Position numbers and translations under genes: made by a program. Shown here piece by piece: positions 12,065 through 23,700 of a stretch of 64,000 bases of DNA. Position 1 is the first letter of the stretch; every line of letters starts with the position of its first letter. The notes under the pieces were generated by a model, which saw only the letters and a program-made list of their open reading frames with translations, did no database searches and had not been told where the DNA came from. The stretch is from Cunninghamia lanceolata (Eukaryota; Streptophyta; Pinopsida; Cupressales; Cupressaceae): NCBI GenBank assembly GCA_027924645.1, contig BSBN01001687.1, forward strand, positions 7,006,001 through 7,070,000. Reading direction: 5' to 3'.

Positions 12065-13317
12065 AACCACAGTCTAGTCAGTAAGGTTCCTTTGTTCAAC
12101 TAGAAAGTTCATGAAGTAGTTGGAGGCCAAGAGCCCCAAATCAGCCTAAGAGTTGACTTCCCTATTATTCTCATCAAGGAACTTGGAACTTCTATTCCTT
12201 TTCCTATGTTTCATGGCAGACTGATGAAAGAAAGTAGTGTTTCAATCGCCATCAGTAAGCCATTGCACCCTAGACTTATGTTTCTAGAAGATCTCTTCCT
12301 TTTTCATGATTTCTCCTAGCTCCTTTTGGAGAGCCTCTTCCTTATTGAAGTTAGCCTCACTTATGTCTCCCTTGGCCATGTTTCCTTAGATTTATGAGAG
12401 ACTGACATAAATTTGTTTCTTATGATTCATGATATTACCAAAACAGAACCTATTCCACCCTTTGACTTTCTGTTTAACATGACTGAGATTTTGAGTAAGT
12501 CTGAACATAGGAGATTCGTGAACCATGATGCTCCACCAATCTTTGATGCAACCTTTGAAGTTAGGGTGAGAGGCCCACATGATTTCATATCTGAATAGGA
12601 AAGGGCCTTTCGATATGCCTTCTCTCCAGGAGAAGAGGAGAGCATTGTGACCTAAAATAGTGCAGGGAAGGGATGTCAGAATGGAGTGTTGAACAATGTC
12701 CCAATTGGAAGAGACCAAGAATCTGTCCAATTTTACTTGAATCAGCTAATCTCCCTTTCTTCTATTAGTCCAGGAGAAGAGTTGGTTATTAACCTTAATG
12801 TCCTTCAGACCAGTCTGATTAAGGAAGTCAGCTAGATCAACCATGTTGTCAGAGTAGTCAATGATCCCCCTGACTTTTCAAAGGGGAATAAAGGGGTATT
12901 GAAATCACCTGCTAGCATACATTTCGTCCTTTTCTCTATATTGATTCCAAGGGCAAGGTTTTCCTAGATTTCCTTTCTAGCACTTCTAGGATTAGGGGCA
13001 TAAATATTTATAATTTTCCATTCCTCCTTATTGATGGTGAACTTCACTTCCAGACTATTTTTGTTATGAGAGCAGTAGGTGCCAATGAAAATGTTCTTGT
13101 TCCATATAGTAACAAGGCCTCTCAAGGCCCTAGTAGAAGGGTTGATCAGGTACTCGGTCATAGGCCAGACTTTATTGGTGAAATTTTTTAAATTTTCTTC
13201 ATTCATTTTAACTTCCTGGAGTAGAATTATGTCAACCTTGTTTTCATAAATGCAGTTCTTCACCATGAACTACTTTTGGGGGCTGAGACCCCTCACATTC
13301 CATGAAAGAACTCTCAT
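12065..13317 (-). pseudogene. LINE ORF2, 5' part: AP-type endonuclease and linker
   Basis: ORF2 starts at ATG 13317-13315 with VLSWNVRGLSPQ, the usual opening of the apurinic-like endonuclease, followed by IILLQEVKMNEE (metal-binding Gln-Glu motif) and WKIINIYAPNP. The segment expected to hold the catalytic SDHxP motif reads ILGHNALLFSW (about 12650), so the motif is degraded. The linker before RT (12392-12065) contains HKSRVQWLTDG and NTTFFHQSAMKHRKRN, standard for plant LINEs. There is an in-frame stop soon after the start and a frameshift between 13266 and 12730. The enzyme would nick the target DNA to prime reverse transcription. Confidence 0.82.
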
Positions 13318-14801
13318 TTCTTACCCCGCCTGGATATAGTCTCCAGGGTGCTTTGTCGTCCTATAGCAATTTCCTTGTTGGCCTCCCTATTTCTTATTTC
13401 TCTTTGAGAAGGTCTGTCTGCCTTCCCATTTGTTCCCACGTCGCCAGACTTTTTTTGATTTCCTTTACCCTTCTTTTTGGGGGTCACCCAACCTTCTTGG
13501 CTAGTCCATGTGGAGCTGGGGCCAGTGCCAAGTGATAACACTCTGGTAGTGGATTTCGCTGGGTTCTTTGACTCCTTGGAATGCTCTAAGTTTGCCAGAA
13601 TGACTCCAGAGACTTCCACAAGAGGTGTGGGTTTTTCCTTCTCTTTGGGGGTTTGGCCTCTGATATCTCCTTCTACCGTCTCCTCTGACTCAATAGTCTT
13701 AGCTTGGCCATGGTCTGAACTTAGTTGATCAGCATCTAAAGCACCATTTTCCTTCTCAGTCTAGCTTATGATTTCTCCTTCCTCCGTCTCCTCTGAGTCA
13801 ACAGTCTCAGCTTGGTCGTGGTCTAAACTCGGCTGAACAGCAACTAGAGAGCCTTTCTCCTAGGTTCCAGCCTATTGTTTGGGGTTTTCTAGGGACTTGA
13901 TGATGTTGAGCAAGTCCTCCTTAAATGGGTATTCCTCAACATTCTCCTCTTCTTCCCTTGTTTCCTCAGGTTTTCTGTTCCTTTAGAATTTACATTCATT
14001 TATCAAATGGCCTTTCCTTGAGCAGTTCTAATAGAACGTGGTCACGTTCTCATATGCCAAGGATTGTTCCTAGCTTCCATACTTTGACTTTATGTTAATG
14101 TTGTTAGGGATGGTTTTATTGATGTCTACACTCACACAAAAACGAGCATATACTAACCTTGTTTTGTGCTTGGTGGTTCCATCCAACACAATGAACTTTC
14201 CAAACAAATTTCTGATCCACATGATGATTTCCTCATCCCAGTATTCTAGTGGGAGGCCAGGCAATCTGACCCAGACCAGTGCCGACCTGTTCAGCTCTAG
14301 AACTACGTCAAAACCTGGTTTCCATCGGCCTAGGCATAGGTTATGTTTGCCATAAAGCTAGGGACCACCTGCTAAAATAGTCAACAGGTCCTCTTTGGCA
14401 GTAAATTTGAAGAGGAAGAGGCCCCCCACCATTGCATTGGTGGAGACACTACCTTTCAGCTTCCATCTTGAAGCAATCCATCTCTTAGCCATATCTATGT
14501 TAGGTCTTAGGGCCTGGAATTTACCCACTAGTGAGAGTTCCATGGAAGAAACGATTTTCTCCATCATGTGATCCAGTATTTGGAGGTCAGTACCATTCTC
14601 TGTCTCTGATAGCACAAGTTCAGTTAGGCATTCCTCCACATGTTCTTCCTCACCCAGAAGGGCCTTTTTCCAAGCCTGGGAGTTTAGCCCCAAGGCTGGG
14701 GAATCCCACTTAGTAGTACTACCCGAGGAAGCACCAATAGTAGATTCCACCAGAGAGCCCATTAGGGGGGGCAGAGGGCCCCCTGGGCTGACGGCAACCA
14801 T
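13314..14801 (-). pseudogene. LINE ORF1, DUF4283 and zinc knuckle protein
   Basis: A single frame of 496 codons from ATG 14801 to TGA 13314, with a handful of in-frame stops (for example TAG 14358 and one at 14070). Residues about 75-150 carry the DUF4283 fold (AKRWIASRWKLKGSVS, GGLFLFKFTAKEDLL), continued by WVRLPGLPLEYWDEEII. A zinc knuckle related to CX2CX4HX4C follows (NCSRKGHLINEC, first Cys lost). The C-terminal half is acidic, then lysine-rich (GWVTPKKKGKGNQKK). This is the RNA-binding ORF1 typical of plant L1 elements. Its TGA overlaps the ATG of ORF2 as ATGA (13317-13314). The leader is 66 bp (14802-14867). Confidence 0.83.
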
Positions 14802-14867
14802 GATGAGAGTAGGTTCAAATCTTGAAAGAGCTGGAAAGTTGCAGAGCTAATTCTTTCTCAGAGCGGT

Positions 14868-14881
14868 CATTTAATCCCATT
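14868..14881. repeat. Target site duplication of long LINE, right copy
   Basis: Exact copy of CATTTAATCCCATT at 3002-3015. It directly abuts the 5' leader of ORF1, showing that the LINE inserted at full length. Confidence 0.85.
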
Positions 14882-15759
14882 GTTAATCATCAAGTTTTAT
14901 CAAAGTATTATTTCTTAATGGGCACCATCATATGTCTATGTATTCCTTTTCATTGTTCTTGTCTTATTAAAGCTTAGTTTCATATTTCTTGAGGGTATCA
15001 GAACATGGATGACATTATTTTAAGGCATCTCAATTTAAGGTGTTTTCCAAGGAAATTCTAATTTGCAGGAATCATGCATATCTTACAAATCCTTCCAAAT
15101 TTTCTTATGATTTTTTATATAAATTGAGAATACATGAGAGAGTTGGGGTAAAAATTTCAACCTTTTACAATTTTTTAAAATTATTGTGCTTTCAATTTTT
15201 TCATTAATTTTCTCTACTAGTTACATTTTATAGAGATTTTATGATTTCTTTACATTTTTAAAATCTTAAGAAAATTCATTTGGGGTATGATCTTTAAATT
15301 TTTGGATTTGGGACTAACCTCATTCTAAGATTGTCTAGAAAAAAATAGGGACAAAGGTAACTTATCGACATACTTCCTCATGCTATCTACCCAATATTGC
15401 AAATAAGATTATCACATATCTAAATTCCAAGGACCATATCACCTAAATAGACACTATTAGACCACACAATACCATCTCACCAAAATATTTCTCTTTTTTT
15501 TTTCTATTTTGTAAGTTATTTTCATATTTCTATGATGCATTATTGTTTCAATATTGAAAAGCTTCATGTGAAAACTATGCCTATGGGAAGATCCAACTTG
15601 AAGCTTTCCTTAAAATCCAATGATTGTGAATGCACATAACCAAACATGATTAATACCATAAGATATGTTGGCATAAAATTACAGAGCCAAGACAAGGCAA
15701 AGAAAGGGTCCATGGGATGATCACTCTTGTAGTAGAAAAATGACTTAGATACTATTATG
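14882..15759. other. Spacer between two LINEs, no gene seen
   Basis: T-rich sequence without a recognisable frame or repeat boundary. The 66-codon minus frame at 15564-15764 resembles no known domain; its upstream end may run into the decayed linker of the next LINE. Confidence 0.5.
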
Positions 15760-17853
15760 TTCAAGATATCTCCTAGCAGCTAGATATACTCTTGGTTCTT
15801 ATTGTCTTTTTGCACATTGTCTTCAGCTATTAGCAATTCCTCTTGAAGAAGGCATTCTAGTTTCCTAATGTCCATGGCAAATTTTTTGCCAATAGTTTGA
15901 AATAAGGTCTTACAATTCATGACAAGATTATCCTAGAATTGAATGAAAGATCTATTAGGAGACATCATCTTCTATATCCTTCTAAGAGAAGTAATCCCAT
16001 CCAGGTAGTCCTTATTTTTTAATAGTTCAATATTTAATTTAAACAAGATATCATTTTTGACTCTATTATCAAGATTAACATCTTTGATGATAATACTAGT
16101 TTCAATTGGATGGTGATCAGACAATGTGCTAGGTAAGACTTGCACATAATTTGCCCCATTTCTTCTTTCAAAGAAGAAGGAATTTTGATTTGCATAAAAT
16201 ATGTCAAGTTTGCAATACATTATTTTCCCATCTTGCTGACTATTGCACCAAGTGAACCATATACTTTTACTGTCTTTTTTTTTTCCTTCCATTGGCTCAA
16301 ATAGTTTCAGCAATTTTTTCATCCTTAACTAGAAGAACTGCTCATTTCCTTTCCATGTCCAAGTAGTTCCTCCAATTTAATCTTCTTTTTGATCCACAAC
16401 ATTAAAATCTCCCCAAAGGATCCCCAAAATTTTGGGAAGATCAGAAGGCAACCATTTCCATAATTCTATCCTTTCCCTATAGTCATTAGGTGCATACACT
16501 ACGAAAACCCCAAATTTAACATTATTTCTCTCAAATATGACCTAGAGGCATATATTACATGGGGATCACCCATTTTGGATAATACTTTTTGCCCATTTTT
16601 GATTGACCAGTCTAGCATTACCACCATTCCCCTCATAGTGATTGGAGAAAAAGTAGGTTGAATCCTTCCACATAAATCTCAAGTTGTTTTCCATATGAAA
16701 TCCAACATCCTTAACCTCTTGTAGTAACATGCAATCAATGTCTTTCTTCTTGTTACATAGATCCCTGATAATATATTTTCTATCAGGGGACTCAATTCCC
16801 CTTATGTTCCATCTTATGCGGTTCAACCTCATGAAAGGGGGGGGTATCATGCTTTCGATTTTTGTATAGCGTCTCAAAACATTTGAGGATTTTTTCCCCC
16901 TTACCTTTTTTACCAAGTTTTTGGGAGCTATCATTCTTGCTATCCTACTTCCTTTTCCTTTTATCATCTTCCTTGTAGATGTTGTCTAGATTTCAACATC
17001 TTGCTCCATGTTCCCCCCTAATATAGGTGGAACCAAGCCTTCCTCCTTTTTATTCTCAACAAGATCATTACCCTTAGGGGAACTATCCCTTAAGCCATCA
17101 AGGTCTGCATTATTCACACTATCTAGAGGTTTCTGAGTTTTGGATGCATGGGCTTCTTTTTGGCCCTTATTTGTTCTTTTAATTTGTCCAAGACAATTTC
17201 TTGGGTGGCTTTTTGTGCAAGTTTTGTTTTTCTCCATCCTTGCTTTCAATATCTTTAGTATTCTCTTTGATCTCCACTTCATTTGAAGCCTCATTTCCAG
17301 GCCTCTCATTAACAGTGGTTTCATCATTCACCATATCAATGTCCTCATCACATTTTTTTAGGGCAGTGAATGTGACATTAATATTTCCTTTCATTTTCTC
17401 CATGTTTTTGTTTAGGGCTTCAAAAGCCTCCTCTTATTTTCCCATAGTGTTTTCAAATTCCTTCCTTATGTTTCTCTTTAGGTATTGTATTTGTCTTCCT
17501 CCTATTATTATTTCTAGTTATAATAGGACAATTTCTTTTCTGGTGCCCATCAGATTTATAGAGGAACCAAGCATTAAGGCCTTCTAGTCCTTCCAATTCA
17601 CATTTGTATAGTTTACTATCAATTTGAATTTCTAAATCTTCTAGGATTTGAATCCTAGTGTTAAGAGACAATAAAACCCTTGCATCCATATGTAGTAAAG
17701 TAGACCTTGTCCCCTCAATTTAAAGATGTTTCCAATTGGTTTGAGTAACTGTGGCAGAAAAGCCCAAAGTTGGGCCAACACATTTTTTATTATCATCCAT
17801 CTATGGATGGAGAAAAATATAATTTCTTTGTGAGTGGTGTTGGGAGACCAGGA
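15760..17853 (-). pseudogene. LINE fragment: ORF1 3' part, endonuclease and linker
   Basis: This is a second, more diverged minus-strand LINE. ORF1 remains from about 17850: DUF4283-like sequence (LWAFLPQLLKPIGNIFKL, ARVLLSLNTRIQILEDLEI) and a knuckle-like CELEGL...NAWFLYKSDGHQKRNC, then a charged tail to about 16990. The endonuclease starts near 16830 with RIRWNIRGIESPDRKYII, then CMLLQEVK, GNGGNARLVNQKW, and its catalytic end LSDHHPIETS near 16110. A linker (CKTLFQTIGKKFAMD, LLQEELLIAEDNVQKD) follows to about 15800. RT and RNase H are absent, and ORF1 is cut at 17853 by the copia LTR. Stops and frameshifts are frequent. The 15760 boundary is approximate and no target duplication was found. 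Confidence 0.75.
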
Positions 17854-18339
17854 TGTTAGGGTTAGCCGGTAGAAGATATTAATTAAATGCAAATAAAGAT
17901 TAAACAGATGAATGGAAATAAACAGAAAAATAATAGTGAGAGACAAGTTTTAACGTGGTTCACCCAAACCTAGGCTACATCCACAAACACAGAGTCCAAT
18001 ATTATTATCTAGTAAATCAAACCGATTACAACTAGTAATCCTTGCAACTCAATACCGCTGCAAATGCTACAATACAATACCAAAATCCCACCCGTAACAT
18101 ATATCCCAGCGGCTTATAACAAGCTTTTTGGAAGCTTCTAGAATTAGGGTTTTACAATGTCATTTTTTTTGTCGGTTAACAAAAAATTAACAACCGACTC
18201 TAAACGAGCAAAAAAGAGGGAAAAAAATTCAGGGGCTACACCCCCGAACCCCCACTCGGGGCCTAACCCGACCTCGAACCCCGACAATGACACATGACGA
18301 GTGTATAGTACTTGCATGATCAGTCACCACATACCAACA
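17854..18339 (-). repeat. Copia-type LTR (probable 3' LTR)
   Basis: The minus strand reads TGTTGGTATGTGG at 18339 and ends CCGGCTAACCCTAACA at 17854, a 486-bp TG...CA unit. Inside, the minus strand carries GTGGATGTAGCCTAGGTTTG followed by GTGAACCACGTTAAAAC, wording common in the R/U5 of plant copia LTRs. The adjoining purine tract at 18340-18353 (AAGTGGGAGATTG on minus) is the usual copia polypurine tract, so this should be the 3' LTR of a minus-strand element whose body lay to the right. The flanks (CAGGA / ATCTC) do not match, which fits a 3' LTR rather than a solo one. Confidence 0.72.
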
Positions 18340-18353
18340 ATCTCCCACTTGGA
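18340..18353 (-). promoter_or_regulatory. Polypurine tract of copia element
   Basis: CAATCTCCCACTT on the plus strand reads AAGTGGGAGATTG on the minus, directly before the TG of the LTR. This is the plus-strand priming site of many plant copia elements. Confidence 0.7.
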
Positions 18354-19319
18354 GATTGATTAGGCTCCACACCAAACACGGGAGATGGATTTAAACATTG
18401 AATGTCTAATGTTCCACTATTCCTTTTCTAATACTCTTTTTTGCATATTGTGATTCTTCATAAAAATCACAAATAGACCTCTATGTATCATCCAATAGAA
18501 TGAAACATAAATCCCCAATTTTTTTCCCCAAACATTTAGAAGCCAATTGTCAAAAAAATTCCTTGAAGGCATTTTATCAACATTCATTTATGCAAATAAT
18601 ATAACAATATTTCTTAATCTATTTTCTTCATTTTAACTACTTTTATCATTTCTTCATTTGGATTCACACGAAGAACCCTGGGCAAAGGGAGATCCTTACC
18701 TTTTTCTTCTTCTCCTCCACCCTTCTCCTCTCCTCACTCGGCGGCATCTCCACAATCATATCTAACTCCATCTTGAATCTCAAAGCCAACCTCTTCCGAC
18801 AGAGTTTCAACATCCTCCACATCAAGCACATCCCTCTAGGTCTTTTTGGAATTATGCCCTTCTCAGCCTCCATTTTGTTCTTCTATAATTTCTCATGGTC
18901 AAGCAAAAAATGCATTGGTCAGGCCATTCCCAATTCCCAAGAGGTGTATTGAACAATAGCCTACCCTGACCTAAATTCGACCGCCAATTTAAAAAGTGAG
19001 AAAACAAAAACAAATTCAAATACCATAGAACAAAAACCTATCTACAAAAGCATATTAAAAAAACACAAAACAAACAAAGATTACCAAAAAATGATAAGGA
19101 GAACTTGTCCTCAATAGCACCAAGATGAAAAAGAAAGCTAATCAAAGTTGATTTCAGCATGGAAGAGGTCACTAGCAGGTCGAACATGGAGGGAAACCTT
19201 TTGTCTCCCTCAAGCAACCTCATATCACCTCTTCTTGACTTAGATACTATTACACTAAACACAACATTTTTGTTGTCCTTTGGAACAAATTCAAGAAATT
19301 ATTTGAAATGAGAAACAAG
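18354..19319. other. Probable non-coding internal or flanking sequence of copia element
   Basis: Nothing coding is recognised. The short minus frames at 18664-18873 and 19038-19262 show no known domain. The first part may be the 3' untranslated interior of the minus-strand copia element whose LTR is at 17854-18339; where that element ends is not visible. Confidence 0.4.
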
Positions 19320-19531
19320 TCTGACAATTACAATTTATAAATTGACCTTTGCACTCTTAAATTGGATAGTTTTGATAGTATTGAAGAGTTTCTTTCCCAT
19401 TTCAATCACATCCATGTTGATAGACAAGTTTTTAAGGGGAAAGACAAGTCTCTCAAGAATATTTATTTTGAGTTCAAGAGATCCATTTTCATCTTTTATA
19501 TGTGTAAAATTTTCCTTGAAAAACAAAGGAT

Positions 19532-19536
19532 CCCAC
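19532..19536. repeat. Target duplication CCCAC, left copy
   Basis: CCCAC before TGTAGACACC is repeated at 20721-20725 after the LTR end. Confidence 0.85.
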
Positions 19537-20720
19537 TGTAGACACCTAAAAATAACCTTTGCATTATTCACCTTGCATATATCATATTTGTCTAAATCAC
19601 TTGCATCCAACGCTAATTAAATAATCTAATTATTTAATTAATTTCATCAATTTCTTCTAATTCCCCTAATTCCAACATTAATTGAATAAATTCTATTTAT
19701 TTAATTAATTTCATTAATTCATCATTTTATTCTTCTAAATTAAATAGTTTTAATTATTTAATTAAATTATCCTCTTTCAATCTTCAAATCTACATTAATT
19801 AAATAAATCAATTGTTTAATTAATTCATCATCCTAATTCCTCTTATCCACAATAATTAATAATTTTAATTATTTAATTAGCTAAATATTCTTCTAAATTT
19901 AAATAAATTATTCAAATTTATTTAAGTTGGTTTTATCTTCTAAAAATAAATAAAATTAATATTTTATTTATATCCCTCTATCATGCAAAATAAATTAAAA
20001 GAATTTATTTGTTTAATTTACTTTAAATCCTTATATCTTCTTGTTCTTCTATCATGCAAGTAAATTAAATAAATTTATTTATTTAATTTGTTTTTTATCT
20101 TTCAAATCTTCCAAAAATATATTTTCTTCTATGTGCACAATCGGTCTTATTTTTAGCATGTCAAAAAGCAAATCTAAATTTGAGTTAATTGGCTTTAATC
20201 ATTATTGTTTTTATCAACCAACTCATAAATTAGAAAACAACATTCTTAATTTATGAAATCAAATCTTATCTTTATAAAAGCAAGCAGTTAACTCAACAAA
20301 TCTCCTTTTTGCATGGACACATGTTGTGTGCATGTTCATCAAGTCCTCTCAACTCATCTCAACCGTCTATATCATTGATTTATCTCAACCGTTGATCGAT
20401 CTTTCCTGAAACCTATATATACCCCCTTCATCTCTTCACAAATCCTCTTCAATCATTTAAGCTTTGGGTATTTGTAATAGGGCTTTGAGCATTCTTGCAT
20501 TGTTGAGCACATTTTCCTACGACTGCTTGTTACAACATGGTTATGCAATTCATTGAGCAATCCACAAAGAACCAAGGGATCTATACAATCTAGGTGATAG
20601 CTTTCTTTGTTTTGATTTGCATTGATTCGGTTATTGTTTAGATTGATCTCTTGAAGGTTATAGGATTGGATTTTATTGTCATTATTTGATCTTTGTTAAT
20701 CTAATTTTTACCTATACACA
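19537..20720 (+). mobile_element. Solo LTR (1,184 bp) with iterated AT palindromes
   Basis: A single LTR from TGTAGACACC to CCTATACACA, flanked by CCCAC on both sides. From 19612 to about 20100 the U3 region holds about nine imperfect palindromes built from AATTAAATAAA / TTTATTTAATT, spaced by short C/T-rich stretches. A TATA-like CCTATATATACCCCC lies at about 20410-20424, so transcription would start near 20450 in the plus direction. No internal domain remains, so it arose by LTR-LTR recombination. The same family is cut by the window edge at 1-260 on the minus strand. Confidence 0.87.
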
Positions 20721-20725
20721 CCCAC
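20721..20725. repeat. Target duplication CCCAC, right copy
   Basis: Right partner of 19532-19536; the copia gag frame resumes here. Confidence 0.85.
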
Positions 20726-21235
20726 CTTTGAACAAGTTCATCAATCTCACCTAGTTTCAAGCCTCTCTGCAAAATTTTGGAAATATAGGCTTAAGAAATC
20801 AAGCACATGCTACTCATTTAATGGAAGAGTAAAAATATCAAGTTCAATATACCTTCTTAGAAAGAAAAGAAACAATAAGGCACATCTCATTTTTCAAAGG
20901 GAAATGTGATTATTATAGAATATTTGGCCATAAGCACATAGATTATCATTCTCAAATTTGAGATCTTGAAAAACATAATAAAAAAATAGTGGGGATAAGT
21001 TCCTCTCTTTCCACAAAGGTCACAATACTTCCCATATTTCTATTTGTGCTTCTTCTCCTTCTCAATTGCCTACAAAAATGGTTGATTGACTTGGGCACCA
21101 TTCAACATATGACCAATTGCAAGGATCATTTTGTAAACTATTCTAGCCTTCATTTAGGTGAAAAGGTCAATATGGAAATGATTCAAGTATCTTTATTTTT
21201 GGAAATGATGACCTTTCTTGGAGATTATTAAACCA

Positions 21236-21721
21236 ATTAATTAGTTCATTTTCCATATATGAGTCCAAATCTACAATATGTTTATCATATTACACAACTA
21301 GAAAGTGGATGTTTGGCTAGATAAATGTGTCATCAAAGACATTGATTATGGTTTGAAGGTTATTTCTACATGATATTGTAATAACTTAAATTAGCTCTAT
21401 GATACATGAGCATCCCAGGTTGCAGAGCAATCTTGCATCAACTAAAAATATTTGCATTATTTTCTTTTCTTTCATTTCAGTTACAGTTCAGTGATTTGCA
21501 ATTCAACATTTTCTACTGCATCTTCATATCAGATTTTGTGGAGAAGGATTTAGCTTCTATGCCATGTCAGTTACACCATACTCATATTTCAAGAGATTTG
21601 GATTTGTCTACAGAAAGTTATCACTGTCAGAAGATCATCAACTTTCATAGAGCAGAGCACTCATATAGTCAGTTGAGGACAGAAGGTGTGCGGAGCACTT
21701 CTGTGAATTGCAGAGCCTAAT
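21236..21721. other. Flank between copia relic and gypsy element A
   Basis: No recognisable gene. A 104-codon plus frame at 21406-21720 has no domain I know. CTAAT at 21717-21721 would be the left target duplication of element A, but its partner is missing because the 3' LTR of A is absent. Confidence 0.4.
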
Positions 21722-23539
21722 TGGTGCAAGGGCACCTAGGTATACATTGTAAATAGGGGTCAAATATTGAGTTTTGTGTTGTTAAGTCCAATTTTGGTGT
21801 AATAAGGTCTATTTAGACCATTTTCAATTTAATAAGTTTTATAGGGTCAGTTTATGTAGAAAAAATAAGTTAAAAAGCTACAAAAGTGGCATTTTTTCAT
21901 GTTTTAGGAAGTTGAAGAGTCAAAGACCTGAAAGGTCGATGGAAATGTTTGATTTCTAAAATAAAGCATGTAAATATGGCTAAGGATGTTCGAATAGGAG
22001 TTCTAAAAGTGATATTTTTGAAGAAGGATCAGTAAAATCTCTGTTTTCCTGTCGTTTCAGTGCTTTTTTCTGCTCTCGTGACTTGTACAGTCTGGTACAG
22101 TATAGTCAAGGCTTGAAACTAGTTGCATGTTATAGGGCTATCAATTATCTTTCATTTAAGCCTAGTTTGGTCTTTTGATATTCATTTTTGAGTGAGTTAG
22201 AGCCATTTTTGTGAAATTTGCCTATTAAACCTCATTAGCTAGGGTTTTGAGAGAAAAAATGGAATTCTAAGCCATTCCACCAATGGAAAATTATGAAAAT
22301 CAGTGGAATGGAGGGGTTTAGTATGTTCTTTAAGATTTTGAAATTGGGTATTGCAGCAAATGGAGTTTTGGGTGAATTTGATGTAGCCCTAGCCTAATAT
22401 TCTTATGGTTTAGGGTTGTTTGTGTAGCTAGAGGTAGGGTTTTGTAAAATGACAAGATGCGTATTGCTCTAGTTGATGAAATATATATATTCAGACCCCA
22501 TGTGACCTAAGGAGAGTCTTGAAGTTAGGTTTTGTGTTGTGGGTTTTGATTTTCTCAGACTTGCTTTGAAAAAGAGGCCTAATTTGGCCTAGTTGCAACA
22601 TACCAGTGAATTATAGAGAATGTTGCTCCAAAATAACCACATCCCAAATATAGATATATTGAAGAACAGCCAAAAGGGTATTTGTAATGATGTTTGGTTT
22701 CTAGGTTTGAAGTCTTGTTAGAAAGTTATGCTTGGAAAACTAGTTTTGTTGTCCTAATTAGGCCTTGTGAGCAACGTAGCAGCAAGTTTTTGAGGTGTTT
22801 GTTGTAAAACAATCATACCTGTACTCTTAATATGTTTTGAAACTCCAAAATGGGTATCTAGACCAGTCTTCAAAAAGTGGGTTTGAGTTGTTTATTGAAA
22901 GTTATGGCAAAAATACCTAGTTTGCTGTCCTACTAGAGAAATAGTGGATTTGTGAAGGAAATCATTGTATTTGGGATGTTGAGATTTTGTCAAAGGTTTG
23001 TTTGAGTTAGTTTGTGTAATCCCATCCTCCTCTGCATCACTAATAGAACATCATACAAGGTAAATAAGGACCAGATAGACCTTCCTTGAGGTCCACACCA
23101 AGTTTCATTCCATTTGCGGAGCATTACCATATGTTATGGGCCAACCTACGTGTTCTCTACATGTTTCATCATTCATTGGAGTTTGTAACCTCTTGTGGCC
23201 GACGTAGAGGATTTTATGAGCTTGAAGATAATATATATACATCTCTTAGATGCATTAAGGAGGTAGTTGTTAGTTATGATAGTTTAGAAAAAAAGGAATC
23301 ATGTTCCATGAGGCACTTCAATGCCATATCCTGCATATATGTTGTAACTCAAAAAGCAGGCATGTGAGCCCTTTGATGGTAGCCTACATGTTGCCGACAT
23401 ATAAGCATTGTGATTATTTGATATATTGAGCATTAGAATCTTCTAGTGCATTATGTTATTGTGTTGTTTCCATTGTGTTTACTCTTGCTGCATGGTTTGG
23501 ACAGTCCCTTCTTAGGACCCTCCATCCATGACTGCACCA
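21722..23539 (+). repeat. 5' LTR of element A
   Basis: 1,818 bp, starting TGGTGCAAGGGCACCTAGG and ending GACTGCACCA, so TGGTGCA/TGCACCA form a perfect 7-bp terminal inverted repeat. The PBS follows after two bases. The first bases closely match the LTR start of element B. Confidence 0.85.
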
Positions 23540-23541
23540 AG

Positions 23542-23553
23542 TGGTATCAGAGC
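23542..23553 (+). promoter_or_regulatory. Primer binding site of element A (initiator Met tRNA)
   Basis: TGGTATCAGAGC is complementary to the 3' end of plant initiator methionine tRNA and lies two bases past the LTR end. Confidence 0.88.
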
Positions 23554-23700
23554 GAAGTTTGTAAATCCTATGGAAGTGAAGGCATTCCATAAGATCTTGT
23601 GGTGAACAGATTGTTGACATGAGGCAGTCTACTTGTGTTTGTCAACAGAGCATCGATTGTGAGGCAATTGTTACCTTGTAGTCAAATCACCGAATTAAGG

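Larger units (their letters stand above)
3016..14867 (-). mobile_element. Long L1-type LINE with three ORFs, split by a solo LTR
   Basis: This is one minus-strand non-LTR retrotransposon, 11,852 bp as found and about 8.0 kb after discounting the 3,839-bp LTR at 8221-12059. Order from its 5' end: 66-bp leader, ORF1, ORF2, a third ORF, a 190-bp T/G-rich 3' UTR, and a terminal ATATCAAAAATAAT at 3016-3029. Both ends are fixed by the 14-bp duplication at 3002-3015 and 14868-14881, so the insertion is full length. All frames carry stops and some shifts, and the RT active site is changed, so it is dead. An L1-like plant LINE normally has two ORFs and ends soon after RNase H; here about 2.2 kb follows RNase H inside the duplicated ends. 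Confidence 0.85.
19320..21235 (+). pseudogene. Copia gag/protease relic split by a solo LTR
   Basis: On the plus strand a decayed gag reads LDSFDSIEEFLSHFNHI at about 19360 and continues up to 19536. It resumes at 20726 after the solo LTR with LNKFINLT and then FGNIGLRNQAHATHLMEE. A worn zinc knuckle (CDYYRIFGHKHIDYH, about 20900) and the copia protease/pre-integrase start WLIDLGTIQHMTNCKDHF (about 21080, normally IDSGAT) follow, ending near 21235. Ser to Leu in the protease D-S-G motif, lost cysteines and stops show it is dead. Its orientation is opposite to the copia LTR at 17854-18339, so it belongs to another element. Confidence 0.7.

Noticed and set aside
23542..23553. Initiator tRNA-Met gene fragment
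   Set aside because: Only the primer-binding complement is present, directly after an LTR; there is no cloverleaf.
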